From Epiperipatus broadwayi (Eukaryota; Onychophora; Udeonychophora; Euonychophora; Peripatidae): a stretch of DNA of 64,000 bases. Where the stretch lies: positions 930,001-994,000 of the forward strand of contig JAQFVV010006232.1 in NCBI GenBank assembly GCA_028023455.1. The letters run 5' to 3'. The position numbers were made by a program, and so were the translations under genes. Shown piece after piece: positions 11,861 to 24,855 of this stretch. Below the pieces are notes generated by a model. The model was not told the DNA's origin and made no database searches. It was given only the letters and a program-made list of their open reading frames with translations. Numbering within the stretch: position 1 is the first letter of the stretch; every line of letters begins with the position of its first letter.

Positions 11861-13930
11861 AGTATACATAAATATAAAGAAAGAGTAATGAAAATCCCAT
11901 ACACATAAAGGATAATAAATAAATAAAACACATATGAATAAATTCAGTTTAGAAGAATATGAGTACCAACATACATAGTAGAGTATTATAAAAATTTTTT
12001 ATTAATTTATTCGAGAGCTGTTGCAGATAATGATCAGACTGGGACTTCATTTAGTATAAGCCATTATGTGGATCCAGTCATATTTCCTGATCATTATCCT
12101 TTCTACATTTATAGTATAATTCTGATGTAATATAAAATAGTACACTTGTAATTTGGATGAGAAAATTTATAAAAAGCAACATTCTTAATTATAACAATAT
12201 TTAATATCATACAATAAAAACAATACAATTTTTATATTTATATATTTTTCTGATTAACCAAATAAAATAGGGAGAATACATGCCAGAAAATATTTTAAGT
12301 TATTATTTATTCAAGAAAAGTCATTGTACACATGTCTTACCAAGTTTACCTTATTTTTTGTTTTATTTTGAGCCGAGACCTTTTTAAAGCATTAATATTA
12401 ATTTAAAATTGAGATTTCAGTCCATAACAAACTATCCTCACATTTTCATGTTGAATTTTATAAATTATTTAACTTGAATATATTTTCTGTATTGTGTTCC
12501 TTTTTTTTGGCCTTTAAAGCTTATAATTGAGGGAATCTATCATGTAAATCCTTCTCTTTTTGCATAATTTCTTTTTATAACAGTTAATAGATATTTTTTT
12601 AAATAAATTATTGAATTGTGTTCTAGTTTCCAGAATAATGCCCAACATTGGCAGATATAATTAGTCATTACTCAATATTAAGACATTATAACAGATTTTT
12701 GAATAAAGCTACACATCTAGAAAGTTGAGGCTGACATTCCAACTAAAGTTTTATCCTGATATTGTACAATTTAGATGTATATACAAGAATCCAAATTATT
12801 TTCCTGAACTTTCATTTTTATAAATAGTCCAAAGAAAAATTTAACTGAGTTCCCTCCAATGTTTGAAAGCAGATGATCTTCTGGGTTTTTTTCCTTCATT
12901 ATCTGGAAACTCTCTAAATTCCCATGGCATCTTAATATTTTGAAAATAATCAATTTATTTGATAATTATTATTTTAAAATGCCAAGAAATAAACTTTTTT
13001 TATATCTGACAAATTATTTCATTTTTAACTTGTCAATGTATTAATGATTTAAAATTAATAAATAATTTGTTTAAAGTTATAAAATGCATAATAATTTTTG
13101 TATTCATTTTTGTGAAAAACTATACATGAAAATTATGTCAGAAAATTTACAATATATATATATTAAAGCACTTGAATAAGCTATAATTTCAAAATGATAA
13201 TATATAAAAGTTATTTGTTTGTTTGTTGTACATAGTTTAATAACTACATGCTACATTATTGCTTTAAATCATAAAACTAAAAACAAACACAATTACTTCT
13301 CTAAACAACTGCCTTAATATTTAAACTAGGAAACTGGTTTTTATCAGAAATACAGCCAAATGGTTTCATCCAAAATTTAAATATTAAAATTTATTTGCAT
13401 ATCTGATAATGCAATTAATTCATATAGGTTAAGACTCTTTTTTTAAAAAATCTTTCTTTACAAAATTTTTCTTAATCCATCAATCGGTGAGAGATTATAC
13501 TAAATATCTTATATTTATTGTTTTAGAAATGATAAAACAAAAAAAATTAACTACATTTTTATGAAACTTTACTAAATAATAAATCATTAATTAAATATAT
13601 ATATACATTTATGTATCTTGTCTACATAAAAATTACATACAAAATATCATGTGTATAAAAAATTGATATTCAAATTAAAATTTAATTTGAAATATATATA
13701 TAAATAATTTTTTTAAAAAACTATATATATATTATATCTTATTAATTAACATATTAAACGAAATTCATTGATTAAAAAATACAGCATTAAGAAATTAGCT
13801 AATTTAAGAATATGGAGCTTATGTTCATATTCATACCATGAGGATATAAAGTTTTAAATTTATATAAAAAAAAAACTTTATTTTTGTTTTCCCTCACTTA
13901 TAGATGAAAATCATCTGAATCTTTTAAATT
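11861..13930. other. A+T-rich DNA, nothing recognised
   Basis: Only short A+T-rich frames and simple TA/TATA tracts. I see no transposon coding remnant, hairpin or RNA gene. Confidence 0.5.
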
Positions 13931-13995
13931 TCCCTGATGGTCTTTAAGTTGACATCAGCTCTAACGTCAACTTAAAGACCATCACAGAGATTTAA
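13931..13995. repeat. Hairpin immediately upstream of HHR-like motif
   Basis: An 18-bp perfect stem (GATGGTCTTTAAGTTGAC with its reverse complement) encloses a 12-base loop. Weaker pairing extends outward through TTTAAAT/ATTTAAA. It abuts the HHR-like sequence starting at 13,996. Confidence 0.75.
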
Positions 13996-14040
13996 AAAGT
14001 TCTGAAGAAGATTGCTGGGGCAATTGAAACTGTAAACTTT
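13996..14040 (+). ncRNA. Hammerhead-like ribozyme next to a hairpin
   Basis: Helix I AAAGTT pairs perfectly with AACTTT (14,035-14,040). Core CTGAAGA (14,002-14,008), one unpaired A, helix II GATTGC/GCAATT with loop TGGG, core GAA, a 2-bp helix III (AC/GT) with a 1-base loop, then cleavage nucleotide A at 14,034. The extra A before helix II departs from the consensus. The same core layout, extra A included, recurs in both PLE copies at 21,377 and 24,960. It may be a PLE or retrozyme remnant. Confidence 0.6.
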
Positions 14041-16831
14041 AAAAGATGGTAGTAAATAAAGTGTTGTGTAACAGTACTAAAGTGCATAGATGATTTAGTA
14101 TTATATGATAGAAATCAAATAATTGTAAATATTTTAATAATTACAGTACTAAAGTAAATGTAAATGAATGAAAGCTAATCAAATTCCATTGGCTGTGAAA
14201 ATATAATATATGCAACATTTCATTATCAAAAAAATGGAGAATAACATAGGAAACCAATGATTTGCTTTAAAAATGAGATTTAAATAAGGCTTAAGTTCTC
14301 GACAACTACAAAAATAAGCCATATTTTCAAACTGAAGCTAAACTGAATGGCAGAAATAAGAGTTTGCTCTTATACTAAAATCAAACTTTAGTTAAATCCA
14401 TTCTTAGATAAAGTGGTGATGTACTTTCTTATTCTCGATTTTTCTGCCAATAAAATACAGATGAATGTATTTATATTTTCATAACTAATAGAAACTGTTT
14501 AGCTTTCAGTCATTTATTTGCAAAGCAGGTATATTAAAAATTGTAAAAATTCCAGAGTTTTGTTTTATTATATACTGTTGTTTTCTTATATATATATATA
14601 AATGAAAAGTTCCTTCAAATCTCATCTGCAAGACAATCCATTTCCAACAATATTCATTAGGTTTGTTAATTATTGGATTGCGAGGATTTGAATGTTTTTT
14701 CTATCCTCAATTTAACTTTTTGTAAGGAATAGCTTTAACTAACTAAAAAAAAAAACCCGTTAAATTCAATTAAAATTATTTTATAGTTTAATTGGTCAAG
14801 AAACGAACCCAAATAGAAAACATAATAGCTCAATATTCTATGAATGTACTATGAGGTCCCACAATATATACATAAGCACATGTCCATATACAGAAATATA
14901 TATACACATTTCAATCACTTACATTTATTGATAAAATATTTTTTATATATATTCCATTTTTACAATTGTTAAACAAGTTATATAAATTGGAAATCTTTAA
15001 CAAACTGGAGTATTAAATAGATAAGTTGTTTAACAACTTTTTTTTTCACTTTTTAAACAAAATGCTGCCTTTTTACCATATGTTTGACATACAATTTAAC
15101 TTTCAGCATGAAGTTTTATTTCAAGTGAGTTGTCATAATGAGACCTTTGACAAATTGCATCAAATGATGTAGAGATGATTGGTGGATGCGATCTGCGAAG
15201 CTAAAAGATTTAAAATTTAAATTTCGAAGTAATATAAAAAAAAGTAACTAAAAAAATTAAATTCTGATTGTGATAAATGTATCTAAATTACCATCAAATG
15301 ATGGAGGTATGATAAAGCTGCCCGATTCTAAGTAATAATTCATTCACATAATAAAACTTTATTTCCCTTATAAAACGAACTAATTGCTTTTTTGTTTAGA
15401 TTCTCGTCTGAGATTTATGTTTTTAATAGTTTTAACTCCTTTGTATTTATGTTTACATATTTATAAAAAAGGAATTTTTTCTCCAAATCTAAATAAATTT
15501 ATCTTTGAAAAATAAAACATTTTGTAATTAAAAGTTTATAAAATAAAATAAAAAACTTTCCTTTTTTTTAAAAATGTCTGAATTTAAAAACTTTATTCAG
15601 AGAGTGAAATTAATTTTAAACCTACAAAATCTCAGTAATGTATAATATACTTTAAACATTATTCCATTAGAATATATTGCATTAAAAAGTCGTAATTAGG
15701 CATCTGTGATGGCTTAATATTATCGGTTAGATGTATTGCTAAGCTCTGATAAGTAGCTTAGTTAATCTGTCTTCAAGAAAACAAATTAAACTTATATGAC
15801 ATACAATCTGCATGTATATAATGCATAGGATCTAGAAACTCGGGTAAATTATTAAAAACTTAATCTTTAAATATGAGAAGAATTTTTTTTTCCTTTTCAA
15901 AGACAGCATCTGGGAGTTATCTCTTACTTATCTCTTAGTTTTAAAAAAGTGACTTTAAATTTGAACTTAGTAAGTTTAAAAATGGATGGTAGAGCTGTAA
16001 AATAATATTAAAATCATCTTAGCATTAAATGATTACAATTTATTCATTACACATTTATTCACAGAAATAAAAATAAGCAGAGTATTAGACAATCAATTTA
16101 ATCCCTTAGCAGAAAAATCATTTCATATTTCAGACTTAATTTGAAGCATTTAAAATGAAAACTAATGTTAAATAGAAATGTATATGAGATCAAGCTTTTC
16201 CTGTTTGTATGATAGCAATGTTTATAAGAATACATATATTTTCATTTATTTATTTATTTATTTAAAATAATCAATGCATGATAGTCATCAAAATAAACAA
16301 AATAAAATTATCATTAAAAAATATATTGTTTTTTTTCTGTTTACTATTTAATTTAACTTTTCTTTTTAGTAATGATATTTTTCTTGTAAAACAAATAAAT
16401 ACATACATTCTAAAAAAAAGAAAAATATATAAATATATACTATCTGCTTAATTTTACTTTTATATCCATAAGAAATGTTCATCAAAGTGTAATTCCATTG
16501 AAAATAATATTTATTATATATACCAAATTTTTATGATTTACTTATATATTTTATATAAAACACAAATAATAATAATAATTACAGTAATTTATAATTTACA
16601 TCTTTATATATTCTGCTGAAAAATCTCATTACATTTTCTGTAGTACATAGATGGATATTATATTTAAATCCAGATATATTCCAACTTACATTCCAAAAAA
16701 AAAAAAAACTTATTTCATAATTCAAATTTTATAATGTTAATAATGTTTTATTTAAGTAACAACAACAGCATTTGTCAATTTTATCTATATATTTCTATGT
16801 ATTATATTGTAGCACTTAATTTTAATATTTA
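14041..16831. other. A+T-rich DNA, nothing recognised
   Basis: No coding remnant, strong hairpin or RNA gene seen. Homopolymer and TA tracts only. Confidence 0.5.
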
Positions 16832-18312
16832 ATCGTCATCACCACCCACCATTATCAATCCACTGCAGGATGAAGGTCTCTCCAAGTTTAATCCATCTTA
16901 TCCAATCTTTAGCTTCTCTTTCCACATCACCCCTGCACACTTTCTTATTTCATCCATCCATCTCACATGTGGTCTCTTTCTGGGTCTTTTACAATCTCTT
17001 GGAATCCGATTTAAAATTCCAATTGACCATATATTATCACCTCTTCTAGCAATATATCAAGCCCAACTTCACTTCAGTCTTTTAAATTTTTTCAATGAGT
17101 TCAGTGACACCTGTTTGCTTTCTTACCCATAAATTGCATTTTCAATCTCTTCTTGTTACTCCCAACATGCATCTCTCCATTCTTCTTTGAGTGGTCTGAA
17201 GTCTCTATATTGCTCTTCTATTAAGTGTCCAAGTCTCAGATCCATAAGTAAGAACTGGCAAAACACATTTATTAAAAACCTTTCTTTTCAAACACATAGG
17301 CATATTTCCATTTTAATATCAAATTATTTCTATCAAAAGCACTACAAACAAGTTTATTTCTATGATTAATTTCATTCATTATGTTTCTATCTGTATTAAT
17401 AATCTGACCAAGGTATTTGAAACTGTTAACTTCTTCTAATTCATCATAATCAATCTTTATTTTCATATTTTGAGGAAATCCATTAAACATTACTTTAGTC
17501 TTTTTAACATTTATCTTTAGTCCTACTTTCTTGCTTTCATCTGATAACTTCTGCAACATCTCCTGCAACTCTAAAGCATTATTTGCAAAAACAACTACAT
17601 CATTTGCAAAATCTCCATTTACTTTCATGCCTTTAGCTTCCCATTTTAATCCACAAATACTTCTTGCAGCACTGTTGTAAAAAGTTTTGGAGATATGGAT
17701 TCACCCTGTCTTACACTCTTCTCAATGTTGACTTTCCCAATATTATTATGTAATCTAATTATTGCTGTTGCAGTTTTATAAATATTCTTTAAAATATGAC
17801 AATATCCTGGATGTTTATCAACAATTAATGTGCTACTATAGGAAATGTGATCATTTAATGCTTAATGAATGTATATTTTAATGATCCAATGCTTTAATCA
17901 CTGAAGAAATGTTTATAGAATCAAATGCCTTTTCATAATCTACAAATCCAAGGCATAATGGCAACTCATATTCATTTGTCCTTTCTATAACTTCTCTCAA
18001 TACCTGGATATGATCTATTGTACTAAAACCACTTTTAAATCCATCTTGTTCTCTTGGTTGGTGGAAATCCAATGTTCTCTGAAAACGAGTTGTAATTATC
18101 TTGGTAAAAAATTTGTATAAAACTGATAAAAGGCTGATAGATTTATAATTTATAATATCTTCTTTATCATCTTTTTTAAATATTAATATTAATACTGCAT
18201 TCTTCCAATCATCTGGTATATCTTTATCATTTAGACATTCGATATATTTCTATTTCTTCACCTGCTTCTTTTAATATATCAATTATAATTCCATCATTAA
18301 TATTTAATACAA
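16832..18312 (-). mobile_element. RTE-clade LINE fragment, 5'-truncated
   Basis: Minus-strand RT remnant homologous to the better copy at 43,721-45,358. Recognisable pieces are GFVDYEKAFDS (motif A) and the block after motif C (ELQEMLQKLSDESKK, VGLKINVKKTKVMFN, KYLGQII). The FADD motif has decayed to FANDVVVFA. The 3' end lies in a degenerate (TCA)n tail at 16,832. The frame has many stops. At 17,811-17,877 the RTE sequence is interrupted by a fragment of the HHR-bearing palindrome family. Confidence 0.8.
17811..17877 (+). repeat. Fragment of HHR palindrome family inside RTE
   Basis: TGTTTATCAACAATTAATGT through TTAATGCTTAATG matches the palindrome arm near 33,598-33,656. It replaces a few RTE bases: sister copies read straight from CCTGGATC to GATCCAATGC. 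It carries no ribozyme core. Confidence 0.75.
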
Positions 18313-19599
18313 AGAGATAATTCTTTATCTGATATAATTATTTATATTCTTAAAAGACATAAAGTCTCTTAAACAGATATTTGTAATATTTTCTAATCAC
18401 CTTCATCATTTTAATCTTCTAAATAAACTTATTTATATACATGCATTAATTCGGTGCTGTTTATCCAATAAGTCTTTCACAAAAGTAAGCTGTAATAGCA
18501 CTATAATATGTAACATTTTATGCAGTGCAATTGCACTGTAATTGCTACTTTATGTGTGGGATGCTGTAGTAATTATTTCTAAGAAAACTCCATTTTTAAT
18601 GTATTTTAAAAAATTTCAAGAAATGGTAGCAATATACATACCTTTACAGACTCCTTTTCTGTGATTGACAGCACATTTTACTAATTTCTCATTAATTAAA
18701 TAATTCTATACTTAAACCTGAAGAACATGCTGCCAATTATCTAATTATTTTGTAGTGCAGTCAAATAGCCAACTGGTTACATTACCCTGGTTTTATATGA
18801 GAGATGAAATTGAGTTGAACCTCTTTCTTGATATTTTAGTTTGATTCAGCCAATTTCATTTCACTACAACAAAAATTTATGGTAGTCATGCTTTGCTGTG
18901 AATTAACATTTTCACAGACTTACAAGCTGTGATATAATTAAGCAAACCATGTTGGGCTATTTGGTTAAAAATAATTGTCACATTTCTTTCATCTACTCTT
19001 ATTTTTGGAGGTGAGGTAACTGTTAATCTAATATATGTATGCCACTTCCAGCACTATGATGAGCAGAAAACCTCATCACAGAACCAAAGTTTGCAATGCA
19101 GCATGAACACTATAAAAGCTCTCTCAGTTTAAGCACAAATATGACTTACTATCCACAGGGCACATTGAAAAAATGATCAAAGAAATATTTGTCCAAAATC
19201 TTGCTTATTTACTTTATGAGTCTTATAGGCTGTACACTCCTTACACAGTTTTTTACCTGGTATAAACTCAGTATTCTACTGATATAAAGCCCTGCTCTTG
19301 TGATGGCCTTAATTTGACAAAGTTTAAACTTTAGGTGCAGTGCTGAGATAAAACGATGAAGGCATCATCCCTATATCTATAAGAACTGACCGTGAAGGCT
19401 TCATCCCTATATCTGTAAGAACTGACCTATCTACCATCAGCACTGAAAGTAAAGCTATCATACTTCACAATATTTACCTCCAATCTTTGCAAAGTATCTT
19501 TTTCTCTCCTTAGTTTCTGTTTTGTCATTTTGCCTTATTTTGATTTTTGGTTCAGAAGCATACTTGCACCCTGCATTGGGAGACTGAGGATCAGGATCA
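18313..19599. other. A+T-rich DNA, possible diverged LTR at 18,840-19,330
   Basis: Most of this is unrecognised. About 19,200-19,320 has order-conserved similarity (GAGTCTTATAGGCTGTA, then CCTGCTCTTGTG) to the LTR-like stretch at 27,990-28,050. It sits just downstream, in minus-strand sense, of the decayed gag, where a 3' LTR would be. The similarity is weak. Confidence 0.3.
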
Positions 19600-21240
19600 G
19601 ATCTCTTAATGATAACTCTGCATTGAGATGTGATCTATTTTGTTTGTCTAATTATTTGCATTCTGTCTGAGGATAAAGGACATATTCCTAAAGGACATAT
19701 TCCTGTTAAATATTTCCTTGGTAAATGTTTGATCTGTTTCTGGACCTTCTAATGATATTGGGTTTTGGTAGGACTATTATTGCTATTAGTTGATTCTCTC
19801 CACTTTCTCTTCCATGGTGATACCCAATCTCTTCTATCCTGTTACCGTGATAGTGTCTTGGGTTTTCCTTTTCCATATTGTAAGGCATTCCTACATGGAT
19901 TATTGGATTATTGTCTCCTCTGTATGCTTATTTAGTTGGAGGTTTACATTTTCATTCATGCTCATCATATGCATGTTTGTTGCTATCAAATGAATTTAGA
20001 AGTTCAGCCACCTGCCCAATTTTATGTATGTCTGTGCCAATTAACATTTTTTCAATATAGCTTGAAAAAATATATGTTTTAAAATTATTATTATTTAAAA
20101 TTTGAAGAGAGGATCTGCAGTGAGTTCTCTTAAGTTTATCATTTGCTTTCTAAAAAATAAAGTTTAGGGCTCACCCAGAAGACACTTCTACTGGGATACT
20201 TTATGTTTAACTCTTTTGGTAATCCTCACTCTAGTAGAACTTTATGATTACTTACTTAAAGTCAATCAAATTATGATGGATCAATAATGAATCCCATCAT
20301 GTGTGGGATACACCTTGAAGATGGCTACAAGCTATTTCCAGCTTTGCCTCTTCAGTCATGGCATTAAAGCTAAAATATCTTTCCAGACTGTTGACAAATT
20401 CAATGGGTGCCTCACTAACATTTTCTGAAAAAGTCCTTATTTTAAAGAATTGGTTTAGAATTCCAGGCATTTGGTTTATATATTAACTATCTATCTTTGT
20501 CTTCTCTATTTTTGTATTTTCAAGTTTACTTTTTAATATAGACATGGCTGTTTCTTTTTTAATTTGACCATCTTGTCTATTCCTCCAACTTTTTTACTCT
20601 TTTTCTGATTCTATCTCTGACCTGCAGGAATTTAATTTGATTAGCCAAGTCCCTTGTTTGCTCTTGTACTGATTCCAGGCTTCCTTGACTTTCATTATTC
20701 CCAGATTTGTTTGCCTCCTGCACTTGGATAATTTTATATCCATTATTTTTTTGTTTGTTTTATTTTTATATCTTGTTCTTCTTTATTTTGTCTTACTTCA
20801 TTCAGAAAATGTCAAATTTGCTTGAGTAGATCTACTATTTCATTATCCATATTTATACTATTTTGATTCATTTTCTGTAGCACATTGATTTTTATTTCTG
20901 CTTCTTTTTTGTTGATTTTTTTCTCTTTGTAGATATTTTTATTTATCTATTCCCTTTTTTATTATCATCTTCTCTTTATTGGTATCTCTTTTTATTTTCT
21001 TCTTCTCTTTACTTATTACCAGTTTTTCTTTGTTGGTTTTTCTTTGTTTGTTTGTTTTATTCCCTTTTTCTCTTTGTGTATTATCATCTTCTCTTGTAGG
21101 ACTCTTTTTTACTATCTTCTTTAAATATTTCTAATAATTGGGATAACATAGTAGCTTCCTCCATTCTCTGAATTCCTTCTATTGATTTCTGATCATTATC
21201 TTTTGGATCATGTTCTCCTTTTCCCTTTCACCTTTTTCAG
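19600..21240 (-). pseudogene. Decayed LTR-retrotransposon gag
   Basis: Minus-strand reading gives, in order: a Lys/Glu-rich N-terminus (ATMLSQLLEIFKEDSKKES near 21,150); a long Lys/Glu/Asn low-complexity stretch; a coiled-coil-like piece (QEQTRDLANQIKFLQ near 20,650); and a capsid-like block (PGILNQFF...EFVNSLERYFSF near 20,470-20,340) ending in a TGA where a Trp is expected. A basic stretch follows near 19,890-19,706. Several stops and frame changes interrupt it. The layout fits a Ty3/Gypsy-type gag, which would form the element's particle. No protease or RT is present. Confidence 0.6.
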
Positions 21241-21274
21241 TTTTCCTCTTGTCAGTATAAATGTTTCTTTTATT

Positions 21275-22200
21275 TAATTTTAATTTGTTTCTTTATTGCA
21301 TTGCCTTAATTAATTAATCAATCCTTTCTTATAAAATCTTTAATTTTTTGTACAATGCTTAACATTCATCAACATCGACAGTTTCGATTGCCCCTGCAAT
21401 CTTCTTCAGAACTATAAATATATACACATATATATAAATATAAATTACACAACTATATATAAATTATATACAAATTATATAAATCCTATAAAATCCATAT
21501 ATATATATATTCATAAAAATATACAAAAATATTTATCACCTGTATATCCCCTCAAATACATGAACATTAATAAAATAATTGAAATCTTTTAACACCTTAA
21601 TTTTAATCTTTTTTTATTATATATATTTAATATACTTTCATGCTATTATTTTATATTTTTCAAATATATTTATTTCAATTATTTTTATATTAACTTATCT
21701 TTATAACTTTATCTTCTATTTCCATAATTTATATTTAATTATTACTTTTATATGTTAACATTATCATATTTATTTATATACCTATTCTTACTTACTCCAT
21801 TTTTTTTTTTTATCTTATATCCTCTTAAATTTTTTATTTTTACTTTGTATATCCCTATATATATCTCATATTTCTAAAACTTAACCTTTAAACTTTTTAT
21901 CATATTTTATAATTTAAAATCTATTACATAAACTATTCTGAAATTATTATAAACAGAAAAACATGTTTAATTCCTATTTATTTTATTTTTTATATTAATA
22001 ATCTTAATTAATTCTAACATTTAATTCTTAATTTTACCTTTTAAACTTCTTTATCTTTTACGTTTCTGCTCTATTTCAGTTAAACCGTTTTTTATTTTTT
22101 TATATATTTTTCATACATTAGCTCCCTCTATTGCATTTTTTACCTATTAATTTTTTATCTTTATTTTAATTTTATTCTTTTATTTTTATTATATTAACTT
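21275..22200 (-). repeat. PLE 3' UTR / pseudo-LTR, downstream copy
   Basis: The same sequence as 24,856-25,784 apart from poly-T lengths. Homology ends abruptly at about 21,275 and 24,851. It contains the HHR-like motif about 100 bases from the 3' end. Confidence 0.85.
21377..21409 (-). ncRNA. HHR-like motif in PLE 3' UTR
   Basis: Minus strand: CTGAAGA, one extra A, helix II GATTGC/GCAATC with loop AGGG, GAAAC, a 1-base loop, then GTC. The core and helix II are good. Helix I is weak (two wobbles and one Watson-Crick pair before a mismatch), so self-cleavage is uncertain. HHRs in the terminal repeats of PLEs are established for many eukaryotes. Confidence 0.5.
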
Positions 22201-24771
22201 TTATATTAAAATTCTCCTCAATCCGAAATCATTGTTCATTTTTGGTTTTATACTATTTATATAAATAGCTTCTTTAATCTTTCTTTCCCTCCTACTTTCT
22301 GTAAAATGTAACATTCTAATACATTCTTTATTAAACTCATGTCCTGTCTCCAATCTGTGCATATATATTGGTGAATTTTTATCATATTTATGCTGTATCA
22401 ATCTCCTATAAATTGAGTTCTTAGTTTCTCCAACATAATTCATTACCTCTTTATTTTTAATTTTACAATCTCTACAATTAATTTCATAAACTCCATTAAC
22501 TTTATTATATTCTGTTTTATTTAAACACTCATATTTATTCTCTAATATTCCTATTATATTTTTTCTTTTTTTATTAACTATTTTTAGTTTTAATACTTCA
22601 TTAAACTTTTTATTAATTTTGTTTATAATTCTATTTAAATTCTTAACTATATAATTATTTCCTGTTTTTAAACCTATATAAGCTGTTTCTTTTTTAGTTA
22701 TCTCTTTATCTCTATCTCTTTCTTTATATTTATCCTTCATCTTTTTTTCTATCTTTTTAATATTATTATCCACAAACTTTTCTGGATATTCATAATTCCT
22801 TAATTCTTCTTTAATTAACTTTTTTTGTTTATTATATTCATCTTCATCTGAACAATAATTTATTGCTCTATAAATTCTAGAATATATTGTACTTCTTTTA
22901 TATTTTATATCTATATTTGAAAACCAATTAGCAATATTATATTTATTATTCTTCTTATATATTGATGTCTCCACCTTACAATTTCCTTCCTTATAATATT
23001 TCTTTAATTCTATATCTAAATATACTATTCTATTATTTTCTTCCTTTTCCACAGTAAATTTAATTCCTTCATCTATTTTATTGACTTCTTCAATAAATAA
23101 ATCTATTTGCCTCTGTGACTTGTTAAATATTAATAAGTAATCATCAACGTATCTTCTAATAAATATTGGTGCATTACCACTTCTCAACATTATCTTTTCT
23201 AATTCTTCCATATAAATTGTACTTAAAACCCCACTTAAGGCTCCCCCTATTAACAAACCTTTCTTCTGCTTATAAAATTCTTTTTTATAATTAAATGTTA
23301 TTTCCTTACAACATATTTCTATAATTTGTTTTAATTTTTCTATTGGTATTTCCACACTCTTATTATTATCTCTTTCATATCTATCAGTTAATATTTTTAT
23401 TGCTTTTTTTACGTTAATGTTCGTATACATAGATATTACATCCATCTTAACAAAAGTTAACCTATACCTATTATATTTATCTACAACCTTTTTTATATCA
23501 TTTATTAAAATCTTATTATTTTTTATAAATGAACTGCTCTCTTTATTTATATACTTTTTCAATACTTTATTTGCCATCCATTTAGAAACCTTATTAAAAT
23601 ATGATCCTTTACCATTTATAACTGGTCTCAATGGTATTCCTTCTTTTAATATTTTGGGTGCCCCATAAATTTTAGCCACATTACAATCTTTTACTCCTAA
23701 AAAATCACATGTATTATAATCAATTATTTTTTCTTTATATAATTGTCTTATCAACCCGTAAACTTTTTCATTTAATAATTTAGTATCATCTTTAATTATC
23801 TTTTCAAATATGTTATCTTTTAACATAATATCCATCTTCTCTATATAATTTTTTCTATCCATCATTACTAATTTATTCCCTTTATCCGATTTTATAAATA
23901 TAATTTTTTCTTTATATTTATTTTTTATCTCTTTTACTTCTCTCACTTTTATTATATTTTTCTTATCTAGTTTATTATTTCTTTTATTATTATTATTTCT
24001 TATTTTATAAATCATATTATTTACTTCATTATTAAATTCTTCCATCCATATTTTATCTTTATTTTTAACAATTTTATTAATTTCCACATTTTGATAATAA
24101 TATATATTATACTTTTCCTCTAAAAATTTTTGTGCTATTTTTTCTTTAATTGCTTTCAATTCTATAATGTCATTATTTTTATTATACCCATATGGTACAT
24201 ATTTAATTCCTTTGTTTATTATATTTTTTTCTTCATCTGTTAACTCTATAGACGTCATATTAAAAATTGCATTTTCATTTTTATTCACTCTTTCCTTATA
24301 TCTTCCACTCTCTTTTTCATTCTTTAAACTTAAAATTTTTTTATCATGTCTTAATTTTGTATTAATATTAATAATATTCTTCTTTCTATCACATAATCTT
24401 CTGAATTTTTCTTCTTCTTCTCTAGTTACTTTTTTTGTTAATTCCTTTTCCATTTTCTTTATATCTTCATATAACCTTCTTTTATTCCCATAGCAGTTAT
24501 CAATATATATGTTTAATAACTGCTTTTCAATGATTTCTACAGATTTTTTCTTCTTTAATAACAATTTTCTATGATTATTAATTCTGATAAACCTAGGAAT
24601 TATGTCCATCATTTTACATTTTTTTAAAAAACTTATATCATTATTAACATTATTCAATTTTAACACCAATTTCCATCTTCTATTCAAATAGTTCTTTACT
24701 TGTTCATCTTCTTTATCCCTTATATAATCCAACAAATTTTTAATATTCTTTATATTTTCCATGTATCCCAT
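22201..24771 (-). CDS. Penelope-like reverse transcriptase with GIY-YIG endonuclease
   Basis: An uninterrupted frame of about 856 codons from the first ATG (24,769-24,771); the frame is open slightly further, but with no earlier ATG. The N-terminal 250 residues are Lys/Asn-rich. The PLE core follows: KSDKGNKLVMMDRKNY (the DKG block before the palm), YGAPKILKEGIPLRPVI, FVKMDVISMYTNI (motif A), GGALSGVLSTIYMEELE, and YVDD at about residue 540 (catalytic). Then come IVYLDIEL and the conserved RAI.YCSD segment. The last 90 residues are a GIY-YIG nuclease: GVYEI, a CX2C pair, YVGET, the catalytic-type Arg in YRRLIQHK, and a final His-rich end. Canonical PLEs have this RT-then-GIY-YIG order. The intact frame and near-identical upstream partial copy suggest recent activity. 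Promoter activity would be expected from the upstream pseudo-LTR. Confidence 0.92.
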   Translation of the reverse strand: MGYMENIKNIKNLLDYIRDKEDEQVKNYLNRRWKLVLKLNNVNNDISFLKKCKMMDIIPRFIRINNHRKLLLKKKKSVEIIEKQLLNIYIDNCYGNKRRLYEDIKKMEKELTKKVTREEEEKFRRLCDRKKNIININTKLRHDKKILSLKNEKESGRYKERVNKNENAIFNMTSIELTDEEKNIINKGIKYVPYGYNKNNDIIELKAIKEKIAQKFLEEKYNIYYYQNVEINKIVKNKDKIWMEEFNNEVNNMIYKIRNNNNKRNNKLDKKNIIKVREVKEIKNKYKEKIIFIKSDKGNKLVMMDRKNYIEKMDIMLKDNIFEKIIKDDTKLLNEKVYGLIRQLYKEKIIDYNTCDFLGVKDCNVAKIYGAPKILKEGIPLRPVINGKGSYFNKVSKWMANKVLKKYINKESSSFIKNNKILINDIKKVVDKYNRYRLTFVKMDVISMYTNINVKKAIKILTDRYERDNNKSVEIPIEKLKQIIEICCKEITFNYKKEFYKQKKGLLIGGALSGVLSTIYMEELEKIMLRSGNAPIFIRRYVDDYLLIFNKSQRQIDLFIEEVNKIDEGIKFTVEKEENNRIVYLDIELKKYYKEGNCKVETSIYKKNNKYNIANWFSNIDIKYKRSTIYSRIYRAINYCSDEDEYNKQKKLIKEELRNYEYPEKFVDNNIKKIEKKMKDKYKERDRDKEITKKETAYIGLKTGNNYIVKNLNRIINKINKKFNEVLKLKIVNKKRKNIIGILENKYECLNKTEYNKVNGVYEINCRDCKIKNKEVMNYVGETKNSIYRRLIQHKYDKNSPIYMHRLETGHEFNKECIRMLHFTESRRERKIKEAIYINSIKPKMNNDFGLRRILI

Positions 24772-24855
24772 GACATATACAATCCGCACATATATATGTA
24801 TATTATTCTTTCTATATCTAAAAAGTAGTAACTTCTTATCTTCTTCAATGAATTA
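24772..24855 (-). promoter_or_regulatory. Short unique 5' leader of the complete PLE copy
   Basis: About 85 bases between the end of the upstream truncated copy and the first ATG. It is A+T-rich with TATATATA tracts. No specific promoter motif can be assigned. Confidence 0.4.

Noticed and set aside
23417-24493. Plus-strand hydrophobic frames opposite the Penelope-like gene
   Set aside because: Antisense shadows of the Lys/Asn/Ile-rich PLE frame; the same shadow recurs in the truncated copy.
22201-24789. Start of the Penelope-like protein at 24,789
   Set aside because: That codon is GTG. In a eukaryotic element the first ATG at 24,771 is a better start, so the CDS was shortened by six codons.
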